From: Pogona vitticeps | Lineage: Eukaryota > Chordata > Lepidosauria > Squamata > Agamidae | Direction of reading: 5' to 3' | DNA length: 64,000 nt | Assembly (NCBI RefSeq): GCF_051106095.1 | Contig: NC_135787.1 | Coordinates: 159,348,001-159,412,000, forward strand | Shown here: positions 12,234-24,925 of the stretch, one piece after another | Layout: each line of letters starts with the position of its first letter | Position numbering within the stretch: the first letter of the stretch is position 1 | Made by a program: the position numbers and the translations under genes | The notes under the pieces: generated by a model | Told to the model about the DNA's origin: nothing | The model's input: only the letters and a program-made list of their open reading frames with translations | The model's database searches: none

Positions 12234-12640
12234 TTCTATTTGTATTCTGACTTTCTTTCAAAAACCTGAACTGAAGGCGCACAGAATATAATTTTTAAAA
12301 ATACATTATAATTATTAAAACAATTTCATCAGTTAGCCTAATAGAGCACAGTTAAAATCATTTTTTAAAATTTCCATTAAAATACTAATTACAATCAACA
12401 TTTTAAAAAAAACCCAGAAGGGAGAACAACCTTTAAAGCTCATGCCCTTTGCAGTCAGCCAGTTGACTAAATAGTAATATTTTAGTGTGCTGGTGGAAAG
12501 ACATCAGGAAATCAGCCAATCTTTGACAGGAAATTCCATAGCCCCTATAGGAGTGGTTATCAGGCATAACTCTGGGAGCGATGAAACCTCTCCTGCAGAT
12601 TTCAGAAGCTAGACAGGGTTTTATGGGAGAAAAATACAGA
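12148..12640 (-). mobile_element. LINE 3' UTR fragment (CR1/L2-like) with (TTTA)n tail
   Basis: A long (TTTA)n run is followed by TTCTATTTGTATTCTGACTT, which resembles the 3' UTR of reptile CR1/L2-type LINEs read backwards. A second example with coding sequence is at 36465-37150. There is no reading frame here, so the class is inferred from layout. Confidence 0.45.
12153..12235. repeat. (TTTA)n microsatellite, about 20 units
   Basis: Twenty or so uninterrupted TTTA units. It probably grew from the A-rich 3' tail of the adjacent minus-strand LINE fragment. Confidence 0.95.
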
Positions 12641-12714
12641 ATTTTACTGAAGCCAGGTGCTTTCTTCAGACATCTCTGAAAGAAACTGTGATGAATGGCT
12701 TTTTTGTGGCATTA

Positions 12715-12975
12715 CAGAGGACCCTTGACTTACAGACGGCCTGACTTACAGACTTTTTGAGTTACAGACTTCTCTGGCCGCAAAATTTAGGTTTGACTTG
12801 CAGACTGAGATTTGACTTACAGACCAGAAAAAAACCAAAATGGAACAAAAACGGCCTGTTACGGGATTAATCGGTTTTCAATGCGCTGTAGCTCAATGGA
12901 GACTTGACCTACAGACTTTTTGACCTGCAGCCACCGTTCCAATACGGATTAATTGTGTAAGTCAAGGGTCCACTG
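12715..12975. mobile_element. Tigger-like MITE
   Basis: The left end is CAGAGGACCCTTGACTTACA and the right end GTAAGTCAAGGGTCCACTG, flanked by TA (12713-12714, 12976-12977). The interior has repeated GACTTACAGAC and GGGATTAATCGG phrases. Related copies are at 26389-26630 and 42116-42360. No coding sequence is present. Confidence 0.8.
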
Positions 12976-12989
12976 TACTGCCTGGACTG

Positions 12990-13229
12990 TATTTTCCCTG
13001 CCTTCCCTGAACCTTTCTTGACCTAAGAAAAAAAGAAACAAAATATCCCCCTCTAGTGGTCGAACGCGGAATAGCAGCTTCCCGTTAGTTTCTATGGACA
13101 GAAAAGAGCAGATACGGATCAAATGGTTTTCAATGCATTCCTATGGGAAATGCAGATTTGACCTGAGAACTTTTTGACTTGAGAACTGCCTTCCAATACG
13201 GATTAAGTTCTCAAGTCAAGACCCCACTG
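12990..13229. mobile_element. Partial Tigger-like MITE next to the previous copy
   Basis: Only one clear end is seen: GTTCTCAAGTCAAGACCCCACTG followed by TA, which is the reverse of the left end of the copies at 26389 and 42116. The interior TTTTCAATGCATTCCTATGG is typical of the family. The other end is unclear. Confidence 0.6.
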
Positions 13230-13231
13230 TA

Positions 13232-16200
13232 CTGGAAAGGTGGCATGTGTGTCCTGTTTCCCACAACTGCCGCTGAAGGCTGCCCATAAAGTGGGAACAA
13301 CCCCTTGTCCTGCTGCCAAGAAGAGAGAGAAGAACCAGAAGCTACACAAGACTTTGTTCAAAGATTGGGCAATCATAGGATTTCACAATGAGTGTATTTG
13401 AAAAGATATCCTTTTTGTATGCACCATTCTCCTATTTAATAGATATACTATGTAATTTAAATCAGCTGCCTATTGTTGTTGTGTGTTATTGGTCCAATAC
13501 ATAATTAGTGACATAGGTAGAATCAATTGGTCTCCACCCTCAGGAGATTAAAGTCTAGGGTAATTGAGAAAACAACAGCGGAAAGGAATTATAAAGGGCA
13601 AGAAGAATGTAGAGAAATGCCACAGCAGTTATTTCATCCAAAATAAATGTAAAGAATCCTAAGTGTATAGTCTGTTGGGGTAAACGTGTCAATATTTCCT
13701 AAGTCAAGCTCTTCCATACATGGATCATCATTAATATTGCAACTAGAGACACAATTAGTTGTTAATAGAAATATTGTATTTGGGTTCAAAAGATACAAGT
13801 AGTTATGAAAAGCTGAAAGTGCATTGCCACTGAGCAGCATATCCTCTCTTCCACAATTCTTCAACCTGTCAGACTAATGTATTGCACTGCTTTCATTAAT
13901 TGATTATGGCTTTTAGATGGTATTCAACTGAGTATTTGTGTTAAGAGAAAGTGCTTATGCTGGCACATTTAATTTCCATTCTACTTTCTGCCAATAATGT
14001 TATTTTGGTCTACAAATACCTGGAATCTTGCATCCAGTGCCATGCTGTAGGATTCCATGAGCTATAGGCCAAAACACAAGCATTTCCCATACTCTGTGCT
14101 CTCCCAGAAAACGTCTTCACATTTAGACACAAATTTGTAAGAGTTGTAGTAAGCAGGAAGGGTTGGCAAAAGTCAAGCATCTCACCACGGGCAAACAGAA
14201 GTGCTTTCTGCTAATGTAAAAACACCACTGGACACAACCCTACATGGGCTGTCATTATATGTATATTTTAAATAGATGCATGTTTCTGTGTTAATTTTTT
14301 TTGCAGTAATTGTTCAAGTAAATGGAATAGAATGTATTGCTATTTCAAATATAAGAAAAACAAATATATTTTGGAAAATAACATTCTCTTTGTCTCAACA
14401 TATTGGCAAAACTAAAAGAGAAAAAGAAAGAGGGGGGGAAAGCAAATAAAAATTCCAACATGGGATTTGGAATGCTTTTATTTATTCTATGGTGGTGAGA
14501 GTCATGATCAGGTAAGGATACATATGACAAAGTGACAGTGGTTCATTAACAAAAGAATGGGACTAACAAGTTGTTAATTAGCACACTCTCATCAGGGTGA
14601 CAAGCTATGTAGACTTTATTATAATGGGAACACTGGGACTTGTTTATGGGGCAGAGGACATAGAACACACATGGAAAGGAGATCTGTTTCTTAAGTGCAT
14701 TCAGATCTCTGCCGTTCATGGAGCTCACATTAAGAGAAATATTAACTCTTTCCCTCAGAGTGAGATTTCTACCTAGATACCTGCTCTAGTAATCAACTAT
14801 GCAACTAAACCCATGCTTACCTCCCATTGACCAATCATAAAACATACTGATTACAAAAATTATATGCTATGATAACCAGACATCATTGGTCAGTGGAGGA
14901 AGCAACTTTTATAAGAATATATAAAGTAACTTTTCTCATGCTGTCCTAAACTCCTGTGGAGAAAGGCAGGCCATAAATGTGAGAAATAATTCATTTTCCT
15001 GTTTGTACTTTATCTGCATGTTTCAGCAATTACTTGTTTCCATTCTACTGGTCTATAATTCTTGGTCTGTTCCTCTCTCAGCTATGCTGAAGTGAGCACT
15101 TGTCACAGCACTCAAGCAACCACCTTGGAGAGAAAAACACCATCACTGTGGCTTATATAAATAAGGAAGTTACCTCCCGCCCAGGTGAGGTATGGAGGTT
15201 CCCAGCACCTCAACAAAGAGTCCTCAGTTATCTTCAGCCATATGGTTTAGTACTGCCATCAATGCACTTAGATTCATAGATTGTTTCTGTTAAAACTATT
15301 ATAGTTGGTGTTGTTTTAATTCAAATAAATATTTAGGTGCACTGTTTGCTCATATGTGGAACTGTTTCACATTTTGTACACCTACCTCAAAGTCTATAAA
15401 CTATTAGGGGAAAACACTAAAGTGAGTTGATTAAGTGATTGCTGGCTATAAGGAAGACCTTTAATAAGGAAACGGAAAAGAGAAAAAGGTCCTGTTTCTT
15501 TGCCCAGAATTCTTCTGTTGTTAGGAGTTTCCTGCTGATTAGTGCCTTAATTCTGCCCTTGTTTCAAGTGTTGTCAAAGTACTGTTTACAAACCAGTGTG
15601 ATGCCTCTTGGGGAGCTGTACAGTGGGTAAAAGACATTGTAAATTACTTTATTTAGATTTCTCCCCTCTTATTAGCATTTTTCTGAGTTAGAGCTGGATA
15701 TAGTATACTCTTTAGCTTTTGCTGTTTGAAGCAGTAATATCATGGCAGCTCAGACAAAAAAGGAACACAGCATAAGTTAGGGGTGTTAATCTACTAAATG
15801 GTAAAGTAACTAATGGCAACCATCACATTTGTTTGGGAGTAGAATATAGGTAACTAGGAACAGATTTTTTTATGTGTGAGCTCTGTTCATATTTGGTATT
15901 CTATTCAAAACAAGTTGCAGAGCTCAGAATTATTTAATTCTAAGGGCTTTGTTTTGTTTTGCATTATATTCCTTTTGGTAGATCTTGAGGTAGATCACAC
16001 AAGCCTGGAGTTTGTTCTACCTATGCCTTGGTCTAAATTTACCACAGGCAACTTATTATGCTTTTTCTTCTGCAGCAAATAATACACATCTTGAACTTAA
16101 AATAAATGGAGATAGACAAAACCAACAAACACCTAGGAAAACACATAACTTGTACGTGATATACTACCGTATGTCCCCCTTCAGTTTTCCCACAGCAATA

Positions 16201-17580
16201 CTTGATAATTAATTTTCTGAATTATGGCCTCTTTTGAAATGATTTACGTATGTGTTTAAAAGATTCGATGGCATATATAAGAACACATTGCAACAGTGAA
16301 TTTATGTAAACTCATACAAGAATTAACGCTGCTAAACAAGAATGGTAGAATAATGATAGATGCTCTCATAGTACTATTCATATGCTGTCGGAAGATACAG
16401 TGTAATCCCATACTTGTTTACTTGGGAATACGTTTAATTCAGCTCAGTGGGTCTTATTTCAGAGCTATAGTGGCCACTTTTACAATGCAAAAAAAGGAAA
16501 TGCATCACCCAAAAAGAGGACAAAGAGGGCAAACACATTTACGTGAAATCAGGATATGCTAGTTTATAGGTATAGAAATAAATCTGGGCATTATTACTGT
16601 AATTTTATTAAACAGAAATACTGTGCGTCTCACCATCATAAAGGCTATGGTTTAATGACTTTTGTGCCTCCATAGTTTGCTGTCCAGGTGCTAAGACTTG
16701 ATGGGCAATTTCAAGGCCCCAGTCTCTCCTCACCTTTTAATATTCTCTAAGTAGATTGAAAATAAAGTTGCACGGGCTGAATGTAGGGTATTTTCTGACC
16801 CCATTAGAAGCCATGGTATTGACGGTCAGCAAAAACATTCATACTAAATCCACACGTCTTGTATTTCCTGAACCTACTGAAATGGCCCCCTCCCAAAAGA
16901 GGCTAACTTGCTGACAAAATAAGTCACATCTGCTTCCCAGCTTCATGGCTCATCAAAAGAAGCAAAATAACTAACAATCAACATGAGCTATTTTTCTTCT
17001 TCATATCTTATGCTGACTGGCATTTAAAAAGCACTCTGTGGCAAAAAAAAAGGGGGTTGTTGTGGGGTTTTTTTGTCCCAGACATGTACATGTGAATGTG
17101 CATGCGTATGTTTGTGTTTAGACTGTAAGACCTGCCCACTCTGCATGGCATGCGGCTGAAACTCAAGGACATGTTTTATTACTTTTTAGGTGACAATGTC
17201 ATAAAATGCCTACTTTGTAGATCTAGTGCTATGTGAGTTCTGCAACTACATGAGGCTTAGGATACTGCACTATCCCTTTACTATAGGTGAGGGTTAAATC
17301 CGACTTGGACTGTGTGAAGAATTTCAGAGCAGAGACAGGCAGCCTCCAGTTCTCAGGGGCCCACCGTCTGGCCACCAAGCTTCTTTTGCTGATTCTTCCT
17401 ATTAGAGATACAGTATAAGAAAGTGCAAAGCCCACACCTGGAACTAAGCTGTGTTAAGAAAGGTATTGCATACTTGGGCTTACTGCTGACTTTGAGTTGC
17501 TTAAACCGGTGCTGTGCTTCGCCTGCATGAAACTTGTGCCTTTTTTTCCCTGATAGATTGGTAAGAATGACACCTAGCCC
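13232..17580. other. AT-rich intergenic DNA, nothing recognised
   Basis: I read both strands and saw no convincing exon, RNA gene or intact element. Short reading frames here (for example 13634-13864 minus and 16296-16562 plus) have no recognisable protein features and no good splice context. Confidence 0.6.
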
Positions 17581-18133
17581 TGCCCACTTTCTTTTATTTA
17601 ACGGAGGCTGCCTTCAAAAGGAACAACGTGCTTTGACCACCTTTCACACTGAGGAGGGCTGTCAGCTGTAAAGCGGGGCCCCCCAAAGTGGCCACCCTGT
17701 TCAGAGTAGACGCGCATAAGGACCGCACAGGACAGGTGCTCAGCAAGCAGTGGCTGTTGATGCAGTCGCAAGCTGTTCGCCCATCGCTCCGGGTCCCTTC
17801 TTTCCTGCCGTTCAATATTTTTTCCTAAAAGCATTCGTTGCTTCGTTTTGGAATTCATATATACTCCCTCTCGAAGTTTAACAGATTCAGGAATATAGAG
17901 ATTTCGACTGAAAAAGACGAACTAGGCATATATTACACGAAACACTATTGCTACCAAGCCGGTTCGATCCCACTGCCCCCTTTCCGATCAACTCGTTTAA
18001 ACATGGTGCCAGTACGGTCACATTGACAGGCCGCCAGGAACGCTGCGCCTAACCCGCTAGTTTGGCTTTTGAACGTCAGAAAGGGGGAATCTCTCGCCTT
18101 CTTCTCCTTTTGGACTCATACCGGGTGACCTAA

Positions 18134-18152
18134 ACTACGAGTCCCATCATGC
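18134..18152 (+). promoter_or_regulatory. ZNF143/THAP11-type promoter motif
   Basis: ACTACGAGTCCCATCATGC is a close match to the extended motif ACTACAATTCCCATGATGC that lies just upstream of many vertebrate start sites. It sits within 100-150 bases of the presumed CNOT4 start. Confidence 0.75.
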
Positions 18153-18199
18153 TCTCGGTGGCGTCGCTTGTCCTCCTAGCTTTTCCTTCCCTCGCACCC

Positions 18200-18502
18200 G
18201 CCTCTTTGGCGGCTCACGCGCGTGCGCCTTGGGAGCAGCGTCCGGGGCAGGCAGGCAAGCCAAGCAGTCTCTCCCTAATGTAAGATGGTGGCCGGTCTGG
18301 CTGTGGAGCGCGCAGAGTCTGGAGATTACCCGTCTCTCACATAAAGGTCGCCGGAGGAACCAGGCAGGCAGGCAGCCCAGCCCTTCCCCGTCCCCGTCCC
18401 GCTGCCACAGAAGATAGCGAGCGGGAGAAACCGAGCACGCCAGAGCATTGCCGCCCCCGCCGCCAGGCAGCCGGTCGCCGTGGAGCAGGGAGGACGAGGC
18501 GG
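18200..18502 (+). other. CNOT4: CNOT4 non-coding first exon
   Basis: The exon ends at 18502 with a strong donor GAGGCGG|GTGAGTGAG. Its start is not certain; transcription likely begins near 18.2 kb, after the ZNF143-type motif. It holds no long reading frame in agreement with a 5' UTR. The next coding exon is 22 kb away at 40.8 kb; a possible extra UTR exon is at 22841-22973. Confidence 0.65.
18278..18344 (+). other. Two upstream ORFs in the CNOT4 leader
   Basis: An ATG-TAA start-stop pair at 18278-18283 is followed at once by a 19-codon ORF (ATG 18285, stop 18342-18344) reading MVAGLAVERAESGDYPSLT. Its ATG is within the YY1-like AAGATGGTGGC. If transcription starts upstream of it, these could damp translation. 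Their use is not shown. Confidence 0.35.
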
Positions 18503-19514
18503 GTGAGTGAGCCGTAGGGGCTGGGGGGGAGCCGGGTCTGCCTGGCTACGAGAGAGCGGAGGCTTCGCGGGGAGTCGCCAGGCCTCAGCCCTCTCGCCGC
18601 CGCCCTCAGCCCCCGGCCCGTGCCGGGGCTTCCTCTGGCCGGAGGAACGGAAGGAAGGAAAGGGAACGGGACGGGCCAGGGCGGCCCCTGTTCCCTGCAG
18701 CGAGGGCCGACGGGCTTTTGTGAGGAGCGGACGGGGCTTCCGAGGGGCTGCAGCTGCGCCCGGGCTGAGTGAGCCGGAGGAGGGATCAGCTGGAAGGAGA
18801 GAAGCGGCTCTAAAATGATCCTGAGAAGGCCACGCTGAGGCTTTGCAGGGCGGGGGCCCGGCCGTCACTAAGAGGCGGAGGGCTCTCGGGGCAGGCGCTT
18901 CCCGTCCCCTTGGCGGTTTGTGGGGCTGCTCAGTAGGTGAGGGGCTGCCGGGCCGCTCTGTTAAAAGGCATGCTTCTGCCTTGGATTTCTAACGAGATGA
19001 GGTGGGAAATGGTTATTCCCTTTCCCCGTATCCTGAAAAGATGCCGAAATTTCCAGGCATTTTACTGGCACCACGTGTGTTTGGTAGTGGGTGGAAAGCA
19101 ACTGTACCGATATTTTCCTTTTTTGCGCTTTTCTGGTAGACTCTCTGACTTTCCGTGGATTTTTCCCCATTGCACCCTCAAGTAGAGTTTTAATAGGAGG
19201 ACCAGTTCCTAATGCTCTATGTCTTGTAGGGTTTCTGAGTTAAAGAACTATGCTTGAGGCATTTCATCAGTACTCTGAGTTATACTTTCTTCTTTCAAAG
19301 TATGTTTTGGTCACTTCTTCCTAACCTGCCATTTTCCTCAGAAATAATTCCTAGAAGGTACATCTATTATCATTTGAAAGCTTTAGAAAGTTGTCATTGG
19401 TAAGTGGTTGTAGGTCAGTGCTATGATCTATATGCGTGCATTTTGTTAAAAAAATTATTTAAATTCGTATTAACGGTTTATTTTGTGGTGAGATTGATAT
19501 TGATTATTAATAAT

Positions 19515-19710
19515 CATCATCATGTGCCATCAGGTTAATTGTGACCCTTTCCAGAGTTTTCCAAGTAGAGAATACTCAGAAGTGGTTTGTTATTCCCTTC
19601 TTCTGGGGTGCCAACACAGGTTGGCTCTGCACAGGAAGCACAGTGGGAAGTCGAACTCCCAACCTTTGGCTCCGCAGCCACTGAAGCTACCCAGCCAGCT
19701 GAGATTGATC
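19515..19710. repeat. Unclassified interspersed repeat (copy 1)
   Basis: The segment runs from ATGTGCCATCAGGTTAATTG to a terminal ACCCAGCCAGCTGAG and includes GGAAGTCGAACTCCCAACC. A diverged relative with the same order of parts (AAGTTGATCCCAAC... GGGGAATCAAACTCC) is at 49785-49970. It looks SINE-like, but I cannot name the family. Confidence 0.5.
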
Positions 19711-20386
19711 TTAGCACAGTGATCATAGGAATAAAAGCAAAATATTATTAACATTAGTGAGAGGGTTTTGGTTTTTTTGGAAATATAGCTATGAAATGAG
19801 TAACGTAGCAAAAAGTTAAATAATGTTAATTTGACTTATTCTTTCTGGTTTAGAAATGCTGACCATCTGCCAGATCTGTAGCTCTAAGAAATGTTATTTT
19901 GATTACCTTAGGCAAATATCAGCTTGCATTTGTAGTGGGACTTGACTTCTGAGTAGAATGTGTGGAATTGCACTGTTAGTCTGTGGGAGATAGTTAAATG
20001 TTTTACCAACTCGGATTTTAACTTTTTGGAAATGATTGGTTCTCACTCCACAGGCACAATGGCAGATGTGCCTGTTTACAATTTTGGCCAATAGAAATAA
20101 AAACAAAAGTTGTTCTATGAGAGAACAACTGAATTGGAGCTGCTATAATTTGTTTCTTGGCCACTTTGACAGAAAATGTAAGATACTAAAATATTTTAGG
20201 CCTCAGATTTTTAAAATCAGTGTCTTTGAGGACACATATCAGGGGAAACATCTTGAGAGAAACCAATATTTGTTTGTTAGACTAATTTAAATATAAAAAT
20301 TGTGGATTGATTTTGCTAGAAGAATAAATACTGTATATGGCTTTTCCCGTTTCTCATAGACTAACAGCTGTCAAACCTACAGTTCA

Positions 20387-21079
20387 GTGCATTCCAATGG
20401 GGGGGGAAATTCACCAAAAATTAACGAAGACTCAGAACAAAGCCAAATGAAGTTTGCAAAGGTTTTACAAGGTTCACTAACTATTCCAAGCATTTAAAAC
20501 AGTTTTTGAACATTTCAAGACACTTTAAAAATAGCGAAAATGGAACATCGCTAAGTGAAACAGGGGACCTAAACTGTCATCGCTAAGCGAGGCAAGGTCC
20601 CGAACATCGCTATGCGAAATTTCCCCATAGGGAACATCACTAAGGTGAAGGTGAAGGTTCCCCTTGACAATTTTTGTCCAGTCGTGTTCGACTCTAGGGA
20701 GCGGTGCTCATCCCCGTTTCCAAGCCATAGAGCCAGAGTTTTGTCCGAAGACAATCTTCCGTGGTCACATGGCCAGTGCGACTTAGACACGGAACACTGT
20801 TACCTTCCCACCAAGGTGGTCCCTATTTATCTACTTGCATTTGCATGCTTTCGAACCGCTAGGTTGGCGGGAGCTGGGACAAAGCAACAGGAGCTCACTC
20901 CATTGCGTGGATTCGATCTTACGACTGCTTGGTCTTCTGACCCTGCAGCACAGGCTTCTGCGGTTTAACCTGCAGCGCCACCACGTCCTTCACTAAACGG
21001 AGCGCAAAATCGCTGCAAAAACCTCATCGCTAAGCGAATACATCGTTAAACGAGGCAATCGCTAAGCGAGGCACCTCTG
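20387..21079. mobile_element. Tigger-like MITE split by a SINE
   Basis: The element shares its 3' half with the 950-bp copy at 47943-48892 (AACATCGCTAAGTGAAA..., ATTTCCCCATAGGGAACATC) and ends CGAGGCACCTCTG before TA. The left end is truncated or unclear. A Sauria-type SINE (20644-20989) interrupts it with a 7-bp duplication, so the MITE is older. Confidence 0.7.
20644..20989 (-). mobile_element. Sauria-type SINE
   Basis: Read on the minus strand it has the tRNA-like head (GCTGCAGGTTAAACCGCAG), the conserved body with GTAGATAAATAGGGACCACC and a tail GAACCTTCACCTTCACC. The 7-bp target duplication TCACTAA flanks it (20637-20643, 20990-20996). Sauria SINEs are a squamate hallmark and use the Bov-B machinery. 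Confidence 0.92.
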
Positions 21080-22840
21080 TATACTCTTTGTCACTAAATC
21101 TTACTTTACCTTGCACTCATTGTTGACTTTTAAATAAGATGCTTTACATATTAACTGTATTTTAAAGCATGTGTTACCCAAATTGACTTCAAGGATGTTT
21201 GTGGAACATTACAGTACAGGTTGTACCCAAAGTTTCTGTATATGTTTTCTGTATACACAGATAACTTCATATACGCTACCATTTATGAACAGTAATTAGT
21301 ATGGGCAATACGTAGATTGACTGTTCAAGGGTACTGTGAATGCTTTCAAACTCTGTTATTGATTGATAGTGTTATAATGGAGGATGGTGTAGAAGATTTT
21401 GGTTCCATTTGCAGGTGTAAACAATTGTTTACATGACAAAATAAGATCATATATTTCACCATATCACTCTTGGATCTTTTTCACCATGTCTCTTTTGAGT
21501 GTTTCTTCAGGTGGAAAAGGCAAGTACCTAACCCTGTACAGCACTTCTATATTTGATGGATTTTTCATTCTACCAATACGTCACAGGAGGGGGAAAAAGC
21601 ATCCTATATGAGATGTAGACCTCTAGATTTTTCGAAGAATAGTTGGCTTATGGTTATGCTTTTAGCTGATAGGGGAACTGCGCCCTAGATGTGGGGATTG
21701 GAGAAACATTAGTAGACCTAACAAAGTCTATCTTTTTCTTTTAGAATGGCAGGTAAACTGGAAAGTGCTGTAGGGACTCAGCTGGCATATTTTGAAAGGT
21801 GGTGTCACAGTGAAATTTTAGCCTCATCTTTACTATTCTTCAGCAAGCAGGCAAAATCCTTTATCTTCAAGCAAGCTTTCTCTGAGTGACTGACTGTCTG
21901 CCTGAGTGGGGTTTTTTAATGTGTTGTTGTACCTTACTCTTTTGAATGTGTTTTGTTGTTGTTTATGTTTTTTAGTCTGGTATTTGTTTGATCCCTTTTA
22001 GTATTTGTATACTTACTATTGTTAGCTTTATTATTGTCTTGACTCCTTTTAATAAGAGAGGTAGGATAAAAATATATAAATTACCCATTGACTTTAGTTG
22101 GTCCTAATACTTGCATTTATCCATTGCACAAAATATCTCACTATCACAGATATTTTCTTTATAAATGGAGTACATGTTAGAAGTATCTGATTGGCACCCA
22201 TATGCTTAGTCCAGTCACTAGAAGTAGTTCTGCATCTTGTCCACAGGATAGCTCCTCATCTTAGGCCAGCTCTGGCTGCTTGTGCATGTGCTGATTTTTC
22301 TGTATGAGCATACACAAGCAAAGAGTTTTTACCTCAATTGTCTCCAGTGCATGTAATATTGGAGGCATGTGGTTTAGTACACTGTGCAACAATATGTTAA
22401 GCAAACTTTGTATAGTTTCAGATGCTTATTCATATTTGCCTGTTCCATCACTTGGCCATGGTAGGCACCAGCTTAGGTGATAAAACCCTGTTAGGATATG
22501 TTATATTTCACATGATGTGGTTATGTCTTTAAAACTCCTTTTGTGTATTCTGATGGCTTCAGTGAGAAGCCTGGACGTATTAATGCTGGCCTTTCAAGCT
22601 TTGTTCAGCTCAAAATGTGCATCCTCTTGAAGTTCATTCACCAACCAGGGCTCAGGGGGATTTCTGAATTCTCACCCAACTCAGTGAGAATTCCATTATG
22701 TAGAAATAAAGTAGTGTTAAGCTGATGTCTTCATATCTTAAGTAATACTATCACTAAAATCATTGTACAAATCATTTAGATTGTGTTTCCAGCCTATTGG
22801 ACATAATTGTTTTTTGTCTTTTGGCAATTTTTGTCTGCAG

Positions 22841-22973
22841 TGAAGGACCATATTTCAGTGGTAGAAAACATGCCATGGATGCAGTTTGCCCCAGGTTAAA
22901 TCGCTGGAGTTCAGTTACACCTAGGGAAGACATCTGCCTGAAACCTTGGAGAGATGTTGCCTCGGGAGTTTAT
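22841..22973 (+). other. Candidate extra 5' UTR exon of CNOT4
   Basis: A non-repetitive 133-base segment has a strong acceptor (long T-rich tract, TTTGTCTGCAG) and a good donor (TAT|GTAAGA). It lies in intron 1 upstream of the ATG exon. It contains ATGs, so it would add upstream ORFs if included. No transcript evidence is available. Confidence 0.3.
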
Positions 22974-24728
22974 GTAAGACAGCGTCGTGTCTTCATGTAA
23001 CTCACTGACCTCTTTAGGCTGAAGATACGGCTGTAGTTGATTGCAAATTATAAGACACTGAACAAGTCAGATAGTCTTAGTAAGAAAATGCACTTATTAA
23101 TTTGCATGTTATTAATGGATATGTTGACACATTTAAAATTCACAGCTGATCAGGAAACATAACCTGAAGAGTAGAAAGTGGTAGTTCTCCTTGATCCTAC
23201 AGTTCTTTTAGATTTGTAGGAGATATTAGTAGCAGAGAGTTCTTTTACCAATCCTGTCCATTTCCGATGGAATCACATCTTGCTGCATCCATTCAAAATG
23301 TAATTACCTCCAAATTAAACTGTCAAAATGTTCTATACTGGCCAAATGTTCGGAAATTAAAAATGTAAAGTGTTGTTGGAATGATGTTGACATGAGCTTG
23401 ATGTTTTGATCTGCTCTCGTTGCCAGTTTTTTCCCAGGCTCCATGTAAGGTGCCAGCGTTTACTTATAAATGACTTGGGGCCTTGGGATCTTAAAAGATT
23501 TTTGATATCTGCATTCCTATCATTAGAGGTTCTCTTTTGCATTGTGAAACATGATGGAAAGCTATTTATGGGTAACTATGCAGTAGTACCTATCTTGTTC
23601 AATGCCCTGCTGATTGAGACATGTTATACTCCACTTACTAGTATTTGAGATGGCTGTCCCAAACCTGGTTATGTTAAAAAAAATTTCTGCTCTCCAATTT
23701 TAATGTCCCCCTAGTTTCATCTGTTCTTGGAAATTGTTGCAAGTCTATTATATCAGTGTAGTGGTTATGATACTTGCATTGGGAATGGAAAAGACTACAG
23801 TTATTGTGTGATATTGTTCCTGTAGCTCCTCTAAGAAATAGGGTAGGTTATAGTTTTTTAAAATGATCTGTTTCTTAGGTTCAAAGAATTTTATTTATAT
23901 TTGTTGTGGCTTGGATAGAAGAAGATATCTTTTCCTTGGTGTTTAAAGAAAATTAGAGGGAAGCTGTCGCTTTGAAAGCAAAACCAAAAACACAACACAG
24001 TTTTTAAGAGGCCAGTTCAAAAGAAAAATAATTGATTTTATTTTGGACAGTAGCAGAGACTGCTTAGTAAGTAGGTTAATCATATGACTAAGTGCCCCTG
24101 TGCAAGTTGTCAGTGGACTTTTATAATCAACCTTTTGCAGGTAAGAAAGAAAAAAGAAACGGCGAGTTATGTATGTATTTAATTTTGGTGTTTAGTTTTT
24201 AAAGTGAAATTAGTTTGTCATACTTCGGTATAAAGCTATTAAATTAATACATGTTCATGATAAAGTGATACGCTGAGAAGGAAAGGGTACGGAGAGTAAA
24301 CCCAATGATTTTCAGATTCCCTCTTATTCTGATTCAGTTGTATTGAGAGAGTCTCAGTTGAGTTAGGCAACCAGATTAGACTATAATAACGGCTTTCTTA
24401 GATATCAAATCTAGCATTTGAATGTGATGGAATAGGATTGTGTTCTTGCTGTACCCTGTCCATGGTACTGCAGCTAGGGTGACAGTTTCTGTGTTCCTGG
24501 TCCAAACCAATGTAGACTCCATTTTGTTCCTTGGTCTAACATTGAACAAGTATTGCTCCAACATAGTGTATTTTTGTTTGTAATATAGTAGGCAGCAGGA
24601 ATAAGAAAAAGTAACAGAATATAGTATTTTTTTTAAAAAAGAGCTCTCTGGTCAGATCTGAGATAATCCAAATGGAACTGTTTTCTTAGTACAGTAATTC
24701 CTGTTCAACAGTTAGTATGTTGAGTATA

Positions 24729-24921
<193 letters not shown>

Positions 24922-24925
24922 TGTA

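Larger units (their letters stand above)
17600..18960 (+). promoter_or_regulatory. CNOT4 CpG island and promoter
   Basis: CpG density rises from about 17.6 kb, is highest at 18.1-18.9 kb, and drops after 18.96 kb. It contains the non-coding first exon of CNOT4, a ZNF143-type motif and a YY1-like motif (AAGATGGTGGC, 18283-18293). This is a TATA-less housekeeping promoter in style. Long reading frames in this island are a by-product of high GC. Confidence 0.85.

Noticed and set aside
18326-18868. Minus-strand 180-codon open frame in the CNOT4 CpG island
   Set aside because: Pro/Arg/Ala-rich by-product of high GC; no domain, crosses the CNOT4 first exon and donor.
20644-20989. tRNA gene in the SINE heads
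   Set aside because: The A/B-box-like parts belong to Sauria SINEs and do not fold into a full tRNA.
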